This document shows, piece after piece, positions 26,561-38,168 of a DNA stretch of 64,000 nucleotides. A program made the translations under genes and the position numbers. A model generated the notes under the pieces. It made no database searches and was not told the DNA's origin. It saw nothing but the letters and a program-made list of their open reading frames with translations. The stretch covers positions 1-64,000 of the forward strand of contig DAOKZK010000008.1 in NCBI GenBank assembly GCA_035325645.1, in the 5' to 3' direction. Source of the DNA: Macondimonas sp035325645. GTDB lineage: Bacteria; Pseudomonadota; Gammaproteobacteria; UBA5335. How positions within the stretch are numbered: position 1 is the first letter of the stretch; every line of letters starts with the position of its first letter.

Positions 26561-27091
26561 TCAGGCCCAGTCCGTCGGCGGCTCGGACGCCTGAAGCGCC
26601 GTGCACAGGCCGGCCAGTGCCGTTTCAACGGCCCCCGTTCGCACCGCCGCGCGATCACCGGAAAAATGGACGCAGCGGGTCATCATGGGAATGCCCGGCG
26701 CTGCCCAGGCGAACCATACGGTGCCCACCGGTTTGCCCGGACTGGCTCCCGTCGGTCCGGCGATACCGCTGACCGCCACGGCCACATCGCCGCCCAGATG
26801 TCGCAGCGCGCCTTCGGCCATTTCGCGCACGGTCGCGGCGCTCACGGCGCCGTCCTGCTCCAGTGTGCGGGCCGCGACGCCCAGCAAGCGCTGCTTCAAC
26901 GCATTGCTGTAGCTGACCACGCCACCTTCATACCAGCGCGAACTGCCGGGCAAGTCGCTGCAGCACTTGGCGATCCAACCCCCGGTACACGATTCCGCCG
27001 TGACCAGGCGCCAACCACGGTCGCTCAGCCGTTCGGCGATTTCTCCCAGATGGATCAGCCACTCGGGCGGGTTATCGGCGGGCAGCTCCAC
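26561..27091 (-). CDS. pncC: Nicotinamide-nucleotide amidase (CinA C-terminal domain)
   Basis: This 176-residue protein is the stand-alone CinA C-terminal domain that deamidates NMN in pyridine nucleotide recycling. The active-site segment TAESCTGGWIA lies near residues 31-41, and VAVSGIAGPTGASPGKPVGTVW near 105-126. The start is a GTG at 27091, placed 8 bases after a perfect AAGGAGG. The upstream extension of the frame is ignored. It sits ahead of recA in the same direction, as in many gammaproteobacteria. Confidence 0.93.
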   Translation of the reverse strand: MELPADNPPEWLIHLGEIAERLSDRGWRLVTAESCTGGWIAKCCSDLPGSSRWYEGGVVSYSNALKQRLLGVAARTLEQDGAVSAATVREMAEGALRHLGGDVAVAVSGIAGPTGASPGKPVGTVWFAWAAPGIPMMTRCVHFSGDRAAVRTGAVETALAGLCTALQASEPPTDWA

Positions 27092-27299
27092 GGCTGTTGC
27101 CTCCTTGGGAACGACCGCTTGGTACAGCGCACGCAGGGGTCGCTTCAGCAGGTCCGCCCGATTATGGTGTAGCCGTGGCCGTGTAGCCAGAGCACAGCGT
27201 GCCGGCGGCTGAGCGCAGACCGTCACCAAGGGCTCGGGCGCGCACGCCGGAGGAGCGGATAGAATCACCCCTGATGCCCTTGCCTACGGGATTTCCTGC

Positions 27300-30158
27300 A
27301 TGAACACGCCTGCCGGCCTGAACGCGCTGCGAGCCGCCATTCCGGCCTTGCCCGAGATGCTGCAGCCCGAGCAAGCTGCCACCGTTGAGCGTTTCGCCGA
27401 GTTGGAGGCGCCGTGCCCGCCCGATGTCGGCGGGCTGTTGCGGCTATGGGCCTGCAGCCGCTTCGCCGCCGATCTGTGCGTGCGCCATCCGCAATGGGTG
27501 AGCGACCTGGATCCCGCGGTGCTGCCGATTCGTGGCCAGGGATTGCGCGACGCGTTGGCCGCGGCGCTCGATCAGGTCACCGACATGACCGGGGCGATGA
27601 GCATCCTGCGCCGTTTCCGGCAGCGCCAGACCCTCTGCTGGGCCTATCGCGACATCAACGGGCTCGACGACATCGAGGCCGTGCTCGCCGGGCTGTCCGA
27701 TGTGGCCGATGCGTGCGTGGGTGCGGCTGTGGATTGGCTCGACCGGCGCCTGCGCGCGCAGTGGGGAACACCGCTCGATGGCGCGGGTCACCCCCAGGCG
27801 CTCATCGTCCTGGCCATGGGCAAGCTCGGCGGGCGGGAGCTGAACTTCTCCTCCGATATCGACCTCATTTTCGTCTATCCCGAAGCGGGCACCCTCGCCG
27901 GCCCCAAGGCGATGGAGATCAGCGACTACTACACGCGCCTGGCCCAGCAGCTGGTCAAACTCCTAGCCGAACCCAGCGCCGACGGATTCGCCTACCGGGT
28001 CGACACGCGCCTGCGGCCGTTCGGCCAGAGCGGCCCGCTGGTGCTCTCGATGAGTGCGCTGGAGCTCTACTATCAGCAGCACGGTCGCGAGTGGGAGCGC
28101 TACGCCCTGATCAAGGCGCGACCGCTGACCGGGCGGGCGGGCGATGTGGAGGCGCTGATGAGCATGCTGCGGCCGTTTGTCTATCGGCGTTACCTCGATT
28201 TCGGCGCCTTTGAATCGCTGCGGGCGATGAAGGCGCTCATCGCGACCGAAGTCGGTCGCAAGGGGCTCGAAGACAACATCAAACTGGGCGCGGGCGGCAT
28301 CCGCGAGATCGAGTTCATCGTGCAGGCCTTCCAGCTGATCCGCGGTGGTCAGGAAGGGGCACTGCGCGAGGCGCATCTGCTGACGGTGCTGGGGCGTCTC
28401 GGCCGTCGCGGCATCCTGGCGCCGCATACCGTGCAGCGGCTCGAGGCGGCCTACCGACTGCTACGCCGCGTGGAAAACCGATTGCAGCAGGTCCGCGATG
28501 CCCAGACGCACGAGCTGCCGGCCGACGCACTCATGCAGACGCGGATCGCCTATGGCATGGGCGCGTCCGACTGGGGGGCGCTTGCGCAGGACATCGCGCG
28601 CCATCGCCGCTGGGTCCACGAGGAATTCAGCGAAGTCTTTGCGACGCCGCAAAACGAGGGGGCCGAGCCCTCGAGCCTCGAACTGTTGTGGCAAGGGGCT
28701 CTGGCCGAGGAGCAATGCGCATCCGTACTCACACAGGCGGGCTTCGCCGATGCCGGGCGCGTCAGGGTGGCCATTGCCGGGCTGCGTGACAGCGCCGCCG
28801 TGCGCGCCTTGAGTGAAACCGGTCGCGCCCGATTGGACCGGTTGATGCCGCTGCTCATCGGGGCGGTCGGTCGCAGCAGCCAGCCGGAGATCACGCTCGG
28901 GCGCGTGCTGCATCTGGTCGAGGTGGTGGCGCGCCGCAGCATCTATCTCGCCCTGCTGGCGGATCACCCGATGGCGCTGTCGCAACTGGTGCGGCTCTGT
29001 GCTGCCAGCCCCTGGCTGGCCGAATACCTGACGCGCCATCCCGTCCTGCTCGATGAATTGCTGGATGCCCGCAGCCTCTACGCGCCGCCCGATGCTTCCG
29101 GTGTGGCGGCCGAGATGGTGCACCGCATGGCGGAAACCGAGGATCTGGAGCGGCGCATGGATGTGCTGCGACAGGTCCAGCAGGTCAATCTGCTGCGCAT
29201 CGCTGCGGCCGATCTGGCGGGGCAACTGCCGCTCATGCGCGTCAGCGACAAGCTGACCGAACTGGCCGAGGTGGTCCTGCGCCAGGTGCTGCTGCTGGCC
29301 TGGGCGGAGATGACGGCGCGTCATGGTCGGCCGCGCGAAGACGATCGCGTGGTGCAGTTCGCGATCGTGGCCTATGGCAAGCTGGGCGGCATCGAGCTGG
29401 GGTACGGCTCGGATCTGGACCTGGTCTTCCTGCACGACGGCAGCGCCACGGGTGGCGCGACCGACGGGGCGCGGGGCATCGACAACGCCACCTTCTTCGC
29501 CCGCCTCGCCCAACGCATCGTGCATTGGTTGACCGCTCCCACCGCCGCCGGCCGACTCTACGACATCGACACGCGGTTGCGGCCCAGCGGCCGGTCGGGT
29601 CTCCTGGTGAGCAGTCTCGCCGGCTTTGCTGATTATCAGCGCCACCACGCCTGGACCTGGGAGCATCAGGCCCTGGTTCGGGCGCGAGTCGTGGCTGGCC
29701 CGCCCAGCCTGACGGCGCAATTCGCGGCGATCCGGGCCGAGGTGCTGGGCAGCCCGCGCGCGCCCGAGGCGTTGCGCGCCGAAATCCGCGAGATGCGTGT
29801 GCGCATGCGCGAGGCGCTCGACAAACCGGCGCCAGGGTGCTGGGATCTCAAACACAGTCCGGGCGGTATCACCGACATCGAATTTATGGTGCAATACCTC
29901 GTTCTGCGTCATGCCCATGACCACCCCGCCCTGCTGCGCTGGACCGACAACATCCGACTGTTGGAAACCTTGGGGAGGCTCGATCTGCTTGCTACGGGGA
30001 CGGCGACGATACTGTCGGACTGTTACCGGCGTCTGCGTCAGCGGATCCACGTGCTGAGCCTGCAGCAGACCGAAGCTGTGGTCGCCGAGACGGAGCTGGC
30101 GGCGGAACGGGCGCAGGTGCAGGCCTTGTGGCGGCAACTGCTGGAGGAGCCGGTGTGA
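27300..30158 (+). CDS. glnE: Bifunctional glutamine synthetase adenylyltransferase/deadenylase
   Basis: This 952-residue enzyme attaches AMP to and removes it from glutamine synthetase in response to PII and glutamine. It has two nucleotidyltransferase domains. The N-terminal deadenylase contains GKLGGRELNFSSDIDLIF near residue 174, and the C-terminal adenylylase contains GKLGGIELGYGSDLDLVF near 693. The length matches GlnE (about 945). It is followed at 50 bp by ilvE in the same direction. Cytosolic nitrogen control. Confidence 0.96.
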   Translation: MNTPAGLNALRAAIPALPEMLQPEQAATVERFAELEAPCPPDVGGLLRLWACSRFAADLCVRHPQWVSDLDPAVLPIRGQGLRDALAAALDQVTDMTGAMSILRRFRQRQTLCWAYRDINGLDDIEAVLAGLSDVADACVGAAVDWLDRRLRAQWGTPLDGAGHPQALIVLAMGKLGGRELNFSSDIDLIFVYPEAGTLAGPKAMEISDYYTRLAQQLVKLLAEPSADGFAYRVDTRLRPFGQSGPLVLSMSALELYYQQHGREWERYALIKARPLTGRAGDVEALMSMLRPFVYRRYLDFGAFESLRAMKALIATEVGRKGLEDNIKLGAGGIREIEFIVQAFQLIRGGQEGALREAHLLTVLGRLGRRGILAPHTVQRLEAAYRLLRRVENRLQQVRDAQTHELPADALMQTRIAYGMGASDWGALAQDIARHRRWVHEEFSEVFATPQNEGAEPSSLELLWQGALAEEQCASVLTQAGFADAGRVRVAIAGLRDSAAVRALSETGRARLDRLMPLLIGAVGRSSQPEITLGRVLHLVEVVARRSIYLALLADHPMALSQLVRLCAASPWLAEYLTRHPVLLDELLDARSLYAPPDASGVAAEMVHRMAETEDLERRMDVLRQVQQVNLLRIAAADLAGQLPLMRVSDKLTELAEVVLRQVLLLAWAEMTARHGRPREDDRVVQFAIVAYGKLGGIELGYGSDLDLVFLHDGSATGGATDGARGIDNATFFARLAQRIVHWLTAPTAAGRLYDIDTRLRPSGRSGLLVSSLAGFADYQRHHAWTWEHQALVRARVVAGPPSLTAQFAAIRAEVLGSPRAPEALRAEIREMRVRMREALDKPAPGCWDLKHSPGGITDIEFMVQYLVLRHAHDHPALLRWTDNIRLLETLGRLDLLATGTATILSDCYRRLRQRIHVLSLQQTEAVVAETELAAERAQVQALWRQLLEEPV

Positions 30159-30207
30159 TTTCGGCTCCGGTGATTTTCACGGCAAATCTGGCGATGGAAT
30201 CGGAATC

Positions 30208-31137
30208 ATGGCGAAAGAGTTGATGGCGGACCGGGATGGCGTGATCTGGCTGGACGGCGCCCTGGTGCCCTGGCGGGAAGCCAAGGTCCACGTGCTGACG
30301 CACACACTGCATTACGGCATGGGGGTTTTCGAGGGCGTGCGCGCCTACAAGACAGCCCAGGGAACCGCCATCTTTCGCCTGGACGAGCACAACAAGCGAT
30401 TCTTCCAGTCGGCGCACATTCTCAACATGCGCCTGCCGATGGACATCTCCACGCTTGCCGAGGCTCACGCCGCTGTGATCCGCGAAAACGGCCTGTCGGA
30501 GGCTTACATCCGGCCGATGGCCTTTCTCGGCGCCGAAGGCATGGGCCTGCGTGCGGACAATCTGCAGACCCACGTGATGGTGGCAGCCTGGCCATGGCCC
30601 AGCTATCTGGGGGCCGATACCCTGGAACGTGGCCTGGTGGTCAAGACATCCTCCTTCAGCCGGCACCACGTCAACATCACCATGTGCAAGGCCAAGGCCA
30701 ACGGCAACTACATGAATTCCATGCTGGCACTGCAGGAAGCGCAGGCGGCCGGGGCCCACGAGGCGCTGCTGCTCGACCGTGAAGGCTTCGTGGCCGAAGG
30801 TTCGGGCGAGAACGTGTTCATCGTGCGCGACGGCGTGCTCTACACCCCCGAACTCACCGCTGCGCTCGACGGCATCACCCGCCGCACCATCATGACGCTG
30901 GCCGGCGAAATGGGCTTCGTGGTCAAGGAAAAACGCATCACCCGCGATGAGGTCTACATCGCCGACGAGGCCTTCTTCACCGGCACGGCAGCCGAGGTGA
31001 CGCCGATCCGCGAACTGGACGGCCGCCGCATCGGTGCGGGTCACCGCGGGCCGATCACCGAGCGCCTGCAAAATGCCTATTTCGACGCCGTGTACGGCCG
31101 CGACGAGCGCCATGGCGATTGGCTGTTCCACGTTTAG
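30208..31137 (+). CDS. ilvE: Branched-chain-amino-acid aminotransferase
   Basis: This 309-residue PLP-dependent fold-type IV aminotransferase catalyses the last step of valine, leucine and isoleucine synthesis. LTHTLHYGMGVFEGVRAY near residues 30-47, the lysine in CKAKANGNYMNS near 160-171 and GSGENVFIVRDG with EAFFTGTAAEVTPI further on identify the IlvE group. The ribosome site is weak (GGAA). It is the last gene after glnE, and may share its transcript. Confidence 0.95.
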   Translation: MAKELMADRDGVIWLDGALVPWREAKVHVLTHTLHYGMGVFEGVRAYKTAQGTAIFRLDEHNKRFFQSAHILNMRLPMDISTLAEAHAAVIRENGLSEAYIRPMAFLGAEGMGLRADNLQTHVMVAAWPWPSYLGADTLERGLVVKTSSFSRHHVNITMCKAKANGNYMNSMLALQEAQAAGAHEALLLDREGFVAEGSGENVFIVRDGVLYTPELTAALDGITRRTIMTLAGEMGFVVKEKRITRDEVYIADEAFFTGTAAEVTPIRELDGRRIGAGHRGPITERLQNAYFDAVYGRDERHGDWLFHV

Positions 31138-31300
31138 CCGCACCGAGGTCATTCGGTTGGCGTCGTTCTGGCCATGGAAAGGCCGTTGGCGCTAGCATGA
31201 TCGCGCGTCCGGTCCGGATTTGATGCATCGTCTGTCATGCCACGGCGCCGTCTCCGGCTCCGGGCTGGATCCCCAATCAACCCATGGAGGGGTTTCTTTC

Positions 31301-32470
31301 ATGATTTCCTTTGCGTGCAGTGAGGACGAGCAATCCCTGCTCGATACCTTGGGGCGCTTTGCCCAAAACCAGCTCATGCCCGATGCCCGGGCCGCCGACC
31401 GCCGGCAATCGGTCGATCCTGCCGTGCGCGGCGCTTATCGGGAGATGGGCGCTCATCTCCTCGGTTTGCCCGAGGCGGCCGGCGGGATCGGCTTCGGCCT
31501 CACCGCCAAGATCCTGGCCGAGGAAGTTCTCGCGCGCAGCGATGCGGCCCAGACAGTGGGTCTGGATGACTTGGGCCTGGCGGCGCAGGCGGTCGTCGCG
31601 CTGGGGTCCGAGGCGCAGATCGCGCAGCTTCTCGGCGACGCCGAGCGCGTGTGGGCGCTGGCCAGCAGCGAGGCCGATCCCGCCGCGCATCTGGGCTACA
31701 TGTCCACGGTCGCCCGCCGTCAGGGTGACGACTATGTGCTCAGCGGCGTCAAGACCTGTGTGTTCAACGCCGATCGGGCCGACCGGCTCGTCGTGCTGGC
31801 CCGCGCCGAAGACGGCGAAGGGTTGGCCGGCATCGCGGCGTTCGTGGTCGATGCCCGCGCGACGGGGGTTCAGGTCGCGCTCGAGGATCGCATGGGGCTG
31901 CGCGCCGGCCGTCCGTGTCGGGTCCAGATCGAGGGTGCGCCGGGCGTGCGGCTCACGGGTGCGGCGGATCCGGCGGCGGCGCTCACGCGCCTGTTCGACA
32001 TCGGCCGGGTGGTGAACGCGGCGCGCATGGTGGGCGCGGCGCGCGGCGCCATGGGTTTTGCCGTCGATTATGCCCAGGACCGCAAGGCTTTCGGCAAACC
32101 GATCTGCGCGCATCAGGGGCTGGCGTTTTTCATCGCCGACATGGAAGTGGCGCTGGAATCGGCTCGCAATCTGGTGCTCAAGGCGGCGTGGCAGCTCGAG
32201 CGCGGTGAGGCGGCCACCGTGGCGGCCTGCAACGCGGCGATCTGCGCTACGGAGGCGGCGGTGAAGGTGACCGTCGATGCGGTGCAGGTCTTCGGCGGTG
32301 CCGGGTTCATGAAGGACATGCCGGTGGAGCGCTACATGCGCGATGTGCGCACGCTCGGCAATGCTCTGGGAACGCCCGAGGATCATGTCGCCGTGCTGGG
32401 CGAGGTGCTCTACGGACCGGAATCCCTGAAATCCGCAGCCAAGGACGGCAAGAAGGTGGCCCAGGCATGA
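31301..32470 (+). CDS. Acyl-CoA dehydrogenase-like subunit lacking the catalytic glutamate
   Basis: This 389-residue protein has the ACAD fold. DRKAFGKPICAHQGLAFFIADME near residue 267 and QVFGGAGFMKDMPVERYMRD near 328-347 are family motifs. The usual YEGT catalytic segment reads ALGT, with Leu at position 356. The alternative Glu of isovaleryl-CoA-type enzymes in FDIGRVV is Gly. So no usual base is present. GGAGG lies about 9 bases before the chosen ATG. The stop overlaps the start of the next ACAD gene (ATGA). It may be the non-catalytic half of a heteromeric enzyme; that is inference. Confidence 0.85.
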   Translation: MISFACSEDEQSLLDTLGRFAQNQLMPDARAADRRQSVDPAVRGAYREMGAHLLGLPEAAGGIGFGLTAKILAEEVLARSDAAQTVGLDDLGLAAQAVVALGSEAQIAQLLGDAERVWALASSEADPAAHLGYMSTVARRQGDDYVLSGVKTCVFNADRADRLVVLARAEDGEGLAGIAAFVVDARATGVQVALEDRMGLRAGRPCRVQIEGAPGVRLTGAADPAAALTRLFDIGRVVNAARMVGAARGAMGFAVDYAQDRKAFGKPICAHQGLAFFIADMEVALESARNLVLKAAWQLERGEAATVAACNAAICATEAAVKVTVDAVQVFGGAGFMKDMPVERYMRDVRTLGNALGTPEDHVAVLGEVLYGPESLKSAAKDGKKVAQA

Positions 32471-33702
32471 TCGACTTTACCCTGACTCCCCAGATGAAGA
32501 TGGCGCGCGACATGCTCCACGCCGTCATGGACAAGAAAGTGCGGCCCTTGTGCCTGCAGGCCGATCAGGACGCCGGCTATCCGGACAGCTTCTACAAGGA
32601 GCTGATGCCGCTGGCGCAGGGCTTTTCCCTCGGCGGTGGCGGCGGCGCCAAGAAGGAAGGCGCGGCGGCCGATCCCATGGCGGGCGGCATGAAGGGCATG
32701 TCGCTGCTGGCGGTCGTGGCCGGCGAGGAACTGGGCTGGGGCGATCCGTCCATGGCGCTGGTGATGCCCGGTCCCGGCACCGGCGGACCGGCACTGGCGG
32801 CGCGCGGCACGCCCGAGCAGAAGGAAAAATACTTCGCCCAGCTCAAGGGACCACAGCCGCACTGGGCCGCCTACGGCCTGACCGAGCCGGGCACGGGATC
32901 GGACGCTGCCGCGATCCGCACCCGCTGCCGCAAGGACGGCGACCATTACGTGATCAACGGCACCAAGTGCTACATCTCCAACGGCGCCCGCGCCGAATGG
33001 ACGCTGGTGTTTGCCACGATCGATCCCGCGCTGGGTCACGCGGGGCACCGCGTGTTCATCGTCGAGAAGGGCACGCCGGGTTTCAAGGTGGGCAAGCTCG
33101 AGGACAAGCTGGGGTTCCGCGCGACCGAGACCGCCGAGCTCGTGTTCGAGGAGTGCCGCGTGCCGGTCGACAACCTGCTCGGTGGCGAGGCGGCCTACGA
33201 CCAGGGCGCCAAGGCCGGCTTCAAGACGGCGATGGAATTCTTCGATACCAGCCGGCCGCTGGTCGGCATCATGGCGGTGGGCATCGCCCGCGCCGCGTAT
33301 GAGGAAGTGGTTCAGTTCGCGCGTGACAACTACCTGCTGTCCCGGCCCATTCCGCGCTATCAGGCGATCAAGGACCGGCTGGCCGAGCTGCAGCGCAAGA
33401 TCGACGCGGCGCGCCTGTTGTGCTGGAAGGCGGCGTGGATGGCCGACAACGGCATCCGCAACACCAAGGAAGCCTCGATGGCCAAGCTCTACGGGCCGCA
33501 GGTCGGGATGGAGGTCACCTCCTACGCCGTCCAGCTCATGGGCGCGCACGGCACGCTCAAGGGCTCGTTGTCCGAAAAGCTGTTCCGCGATGTGAAGGTG
33601 TTCGACATTTTCGAGGGCACCCACCAGATCCAGCAGATGGTGGTGGCGCGCAACCTGTTCGAGCGTGTGCAACTCAGCACCTCAGGCGAGGTGCTGAACT
33701 GA
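32467..33702 (+). CDS. Acyl-CoA dehydrogenase
   Basis: This 411-residue flavoprotein is expected to oxidise acyl-CoA to 2-enoyl-CoA. Motifs: AAYGLTEPGTGSDAAAIRTR near residue 136 for FAD and substrate binding, VINGTKCYISNGARAEW near 161, and DIFEGTHQIQQMVVAR with catalytic E383. An insertion rich in glycine and lysine (GGGGGAKKEGAAADP) near residues 57-72 is unusual for the family. Its start overlaps the partner ACAD gene by 4 bases. The acyl substrate is unknown. Confidence 0.92.
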   Translation: MIDFTLTPQMKMARDMLHAVMDKKVRPLCLQADQDAGYPDSFYKELMPLAQGFSLGGGGGAKKEGAAADPMAGGMKGMSLLAVVAGEELGWGDPSMALVMPGPGTGGPALAARGTPEQKEKYFAQLKGPQPHWAAYGLTEPGTGSDAAAIRTRCRKDGDHYVINGTKCYISNGARAEWTLVFATIDPALGHAGHRVFIVEKGTPGFKVGKLEDKLGFRATETAELVFEECRVPVDNLLGGEAAYDQGAKAGFKTAMEFFDTSRPLVGIMAVGIARAAYEEVVQFARDNYLLSRPIPRYQAIKDRLAELQRKIDAARLLCWKAAWMADNGIRNTKEASMAKLYGPQVGMEVTSYAVQLMGAHGTLKGSLSEKLFRDVKVFDIFEGTHQIQQMVVARNLFERVQLSTSGEVLN

Positions 33703-33709
33703 CGCAAGA

Positions 33710-33741
33710 GCCGACCGGGGCGCGGCTTTGCTCCGGTCGGC
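33710..33741 (+). terminator. Strong hairpin after the acyl-CoA dehydrogenase pair
   Basis: GCCGACCGGGGC at 33710-33721 can pair with GCTCCGGTCGGC at 33730-33741, with one G-U pair, giving a 12-bp stem 7 bp after the stop. No T-tract follows, so Rho-independent termination is uncertain. Confidence 0.45.
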
Positions 33742-33865
33742 CCATCCGCCGCGACATCGCGCCCTCATTGTCCTGACCGCACTCCCATCGTGCGGCGGCA
33801 CCAGAATTGCAACGAGTCTTCCTGTAGCCTCGGCGTGACCGCGCGCAAGACCTTCTGGAGTGAGC

Positions 33866-36391
<2,526 letters not shown>

Positions 36392-36462
36392 TTCCGCGCT
36401 TGACTGTGGCACAGTCCGCTGGCGAGACTTGAGCGTCGATGCAGCAGCCGAGGACGTTTCCC

Positions 36463-36738
36463 ATGCGACACATGATGCTGGCGATCGTTGCGATGACGTT
36501 GGCACTGCCTGCGCAGGCAGCGCTGGAGCCGTTGGCCGATCACGAACTGCGCCAGGTTTCGGGTCAGGCCCAGCCACTGGTCTACGATCCGCCGCCCTTC
36601 GTGGATCGGCTGGATGCCTTGTCTCAAAGCCTCGCCGATGCGGGATGGCTGGTCGCCGCCGCGCTGATCGGGCAGCAGGCGCGTTTTCTCGGAAGGGTGT
36701 TCGACGGCTGTCCCCGCGGCGCCTATTGCGCGCTTTGA
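36463..36738 (+). CDS. Small secreted protein with DxELxxVSGQ motif
   Basis: This 91-residue precursor has a signal peptide (MMLAIVAMTLALPAQA) followed at once by LEPLADHELRQVSGQAQ. The pattern D-x-E-L-x-x-V-S/T-G-Q just after the signal occurs in a scattered group of proteobacterial exported proteins of unknown role. Two cysteines near the end (CPRGAYCAL) could form a disulfide. GAGGA lies before the ATG. I do not know its function. It is convergent with the hydrolase gene. Confidence 0.65.
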   Translation: MRHMMLAIVAMTLALPAQAALEPLADHELRQVSGQAQPLVYDPPPFVDRLDALSQSLADAGWLVAAALIGQQARFLGRVFDGCPRGAYCAL

Positions 36739-36764
36739 AGGCGGATCGGGTCTGCGCAAAGAGA

Positions 36765-36795
36765 TGCGGCCGTCGCGCGTTTGGTGACGGCCGCA
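36765..36795. terminator. 10-bp GC hairpin between convergent genes
   Basis: TGCGGCCGTC (36765-36774) and GACGGCCGCA (36786-36795) pair perfectly across an 11-base loop. The hairpin lies between the stop of the secreted-protein gene and the stop of the dienelactone-hydrolase gene, and could end both transcripts. Neither side has a strong T-tract. Confidence 0.55.
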
Positions 36796-36799
36796 GGCT

Positions 36800-37474
36800 T
36801 CAACCCAGGTGGCGCTTCCAGAACGCCAGGCTGCGCTCCCAGGCCAGATTGGCAGCCGCCGGATCGTAGACCTCCGGACGGTCCTGATTGACGAAGGCAT
36901 GGTCGGCGTCGTAGCGATAGATTTCGCAGGATCGACCGGCCGCCTTGAGTGCGGCCTCAAAGGCATCCACGGCCGCTGGCGTGCACCAAGTGTCCTGATT
37001 GGCGAAGTGAGCCTGTAGCGGCACCCGCACATCGGCAGGATCGACCACGCCCGCGGGCGGCAAGCCGTAGAAGATCACGGCAGCTGCCAGCTCCGGGACG
37101 CGCACCGCGCCCAGCAGCGTGATGGCGCCGCCCATGCAAAACCCGGTCAGCCCGACCTTCTTGCCCTGGGCGGCGAAAAACTGCGCCGCGCCGCGTACGT
37201 CTTGATCGGTCGCCTCAAGAAAATTCAAGGAATTCATCTGCCTGGCGGCCTGATCCGCGTCGTGGTAGGGCACGACGATGCCTTGAAAGAGATCCGGCGC
37301 CAGCGCGTGATAGCCCGACGCCGCCAACCGATCACATAGACCCTTGATCTGCTCCTGCAAGCCCCACCATTCCTGGATCACCACGATGCCGGGTGCGCGC
37401 GGATCTTCGGCCTCGGCCAGATAGCCTTGCGCCGTGCGGCCGTCGGGACGCGTGTAGCTTATGAACCTGCTCAT
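36800..37474 (-). CDS. Dienelactone hydrolase family protein
   Basis: This 224-residue alpha/beta hydrolase has the DLH triad: nucleophile Cys in GFCMGGAITLL (C113), Asp in ANQDTWC (D161) and His in DADHAFVNQ (H192). VVIQEWWGLQEQIKGLCDRLA near residues 31-51 carries the conserved Glu and Trp pair. AAGGAG lies 8 bases before the ATG. The family hydrolyses cyclic lactones, but many members act on unknown esters. The protein is cytosolic. Confidence 0.9.
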   Translation of the reverse strand: MSRFISYTRPDGRTAQGYLAEAEDPRAPGIVVIQEWWGLQEQIKGLCDRLAASGYHALAPDLFQGIVVPYHDADQAARQMNSLNFLEATDQDVRGAAQFFAAQGKKVGLTGFCMGGAITLLGAVRVPELAAAVIFYGLPPAGVVDPADVRVPLQAHFANQDTWCTPAAVDAFEAALKAAGRSCEIYRYDADHAFVNQDRPEVYDPAAANLAWERSLAFWKRHLG

Positions 37475-37490
37475 TGCTCGTCTCCTTCCG

Positions 37491-38168
37491 TCAGGGTTGT
37501 GCACCGAATCCGGGAAGCAGTCGGGGTCCGATTGCCGGAGTGTCCGCTACCTGCTCGGTGGCTGGCGGGTTCCGTTCCTGCGTCTGAGCAATCCAGTTCA
37601 TGAGGTGGCCAATCGCTGCGTCGGTCGCCTCGCCCAGCCCCCGTACCGCCCCGGCAGCCCCGGCTGGCGTCGCCACGCGGCGCTCGATCGGAGGCATCAC
37701 GAACTGCCGCCTGGACCGGGGTTCCTTCAGGACGGCCTGCAGCGCGACCACGGCCTCGGAGCGCAGCGCGCTCTGTTCCTGTTCGAATCGCACCAGCCGG
37801 ACTTCGAGGCGATAGCGCGGATTGCCGGCCCCCGGGCTGCCCTGCGAACTGATCAGCAGCGTCTGTTGCAGGCGGTCGAGTACCAGCTCCCGCGGCGAGG
37901 CGACCCAATAATCGTCGGGATAGGCCTGCAGGGCGGTCGCATCTGTGCCCGAACGTCGATAGCGCACGGCAGGATCGTTGAGCCAGGGCGGCGCTTCGAC
38001 AGCCAGTACCGGAATCTCCCCCAGGACCACCGGCTGAGGGGGTGGCAACCAGCCGAGATCATGCGGGGTCGGGGGCGGCGGTCGCCGATTGGGCAACAGC
38101 TCGGCGCAACCGCCAAGCAGCGCTGCGAGCAGCAGGATCGGGATCAAGGCGAGTGGCCGTGCTCTCAT
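37491..38168 (-). CDS. MCE transporter auxiliary lipoprotein (PqiC/ABC_trans_aux type)
   Basis: This 225-residue lipoprotein has a lipobox LLGGC (Cys near residue 21) after a hydrophobic signal. The remainder fits the ABC-type transport auxiliary domain: EIPVLAVEAPPWL, then YWVASPRELVLDRLQQTL. Such proteins sit at the outer membrane and accept lipid from MCE complexes. Last gene of the four-gene MCE operon, overlapping the MCE gene by 4 bases. Confidence 0.85.
   Translation of the reverse strand: MRARPLALIPILLLAALLGGCAELLPNRRPPPPTPHDLGWLPPPQPVVLGEIPVLAVEAPPWLNDPAVRYRRSGTDATALQAYPDDYWVASPRELVLDRLQQTLLISSQGSPGAGNPRYRLEVRLVRFEQEQSALRSEAVVALQAVLKEPRSRRQFVMPPIERRVATPAGAAGAVRGLGEATDAAIGHLMNWIAQTQERNPPATEQVADTPAIGPRLLPGFGAQP

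Noticed and set aside
36402..36416. GACTGT-GGC-ACAGTC hairpin after the phosphorylase gene as a terminator
   Set aside because: The stem is only 6 bp and has no T-tract.
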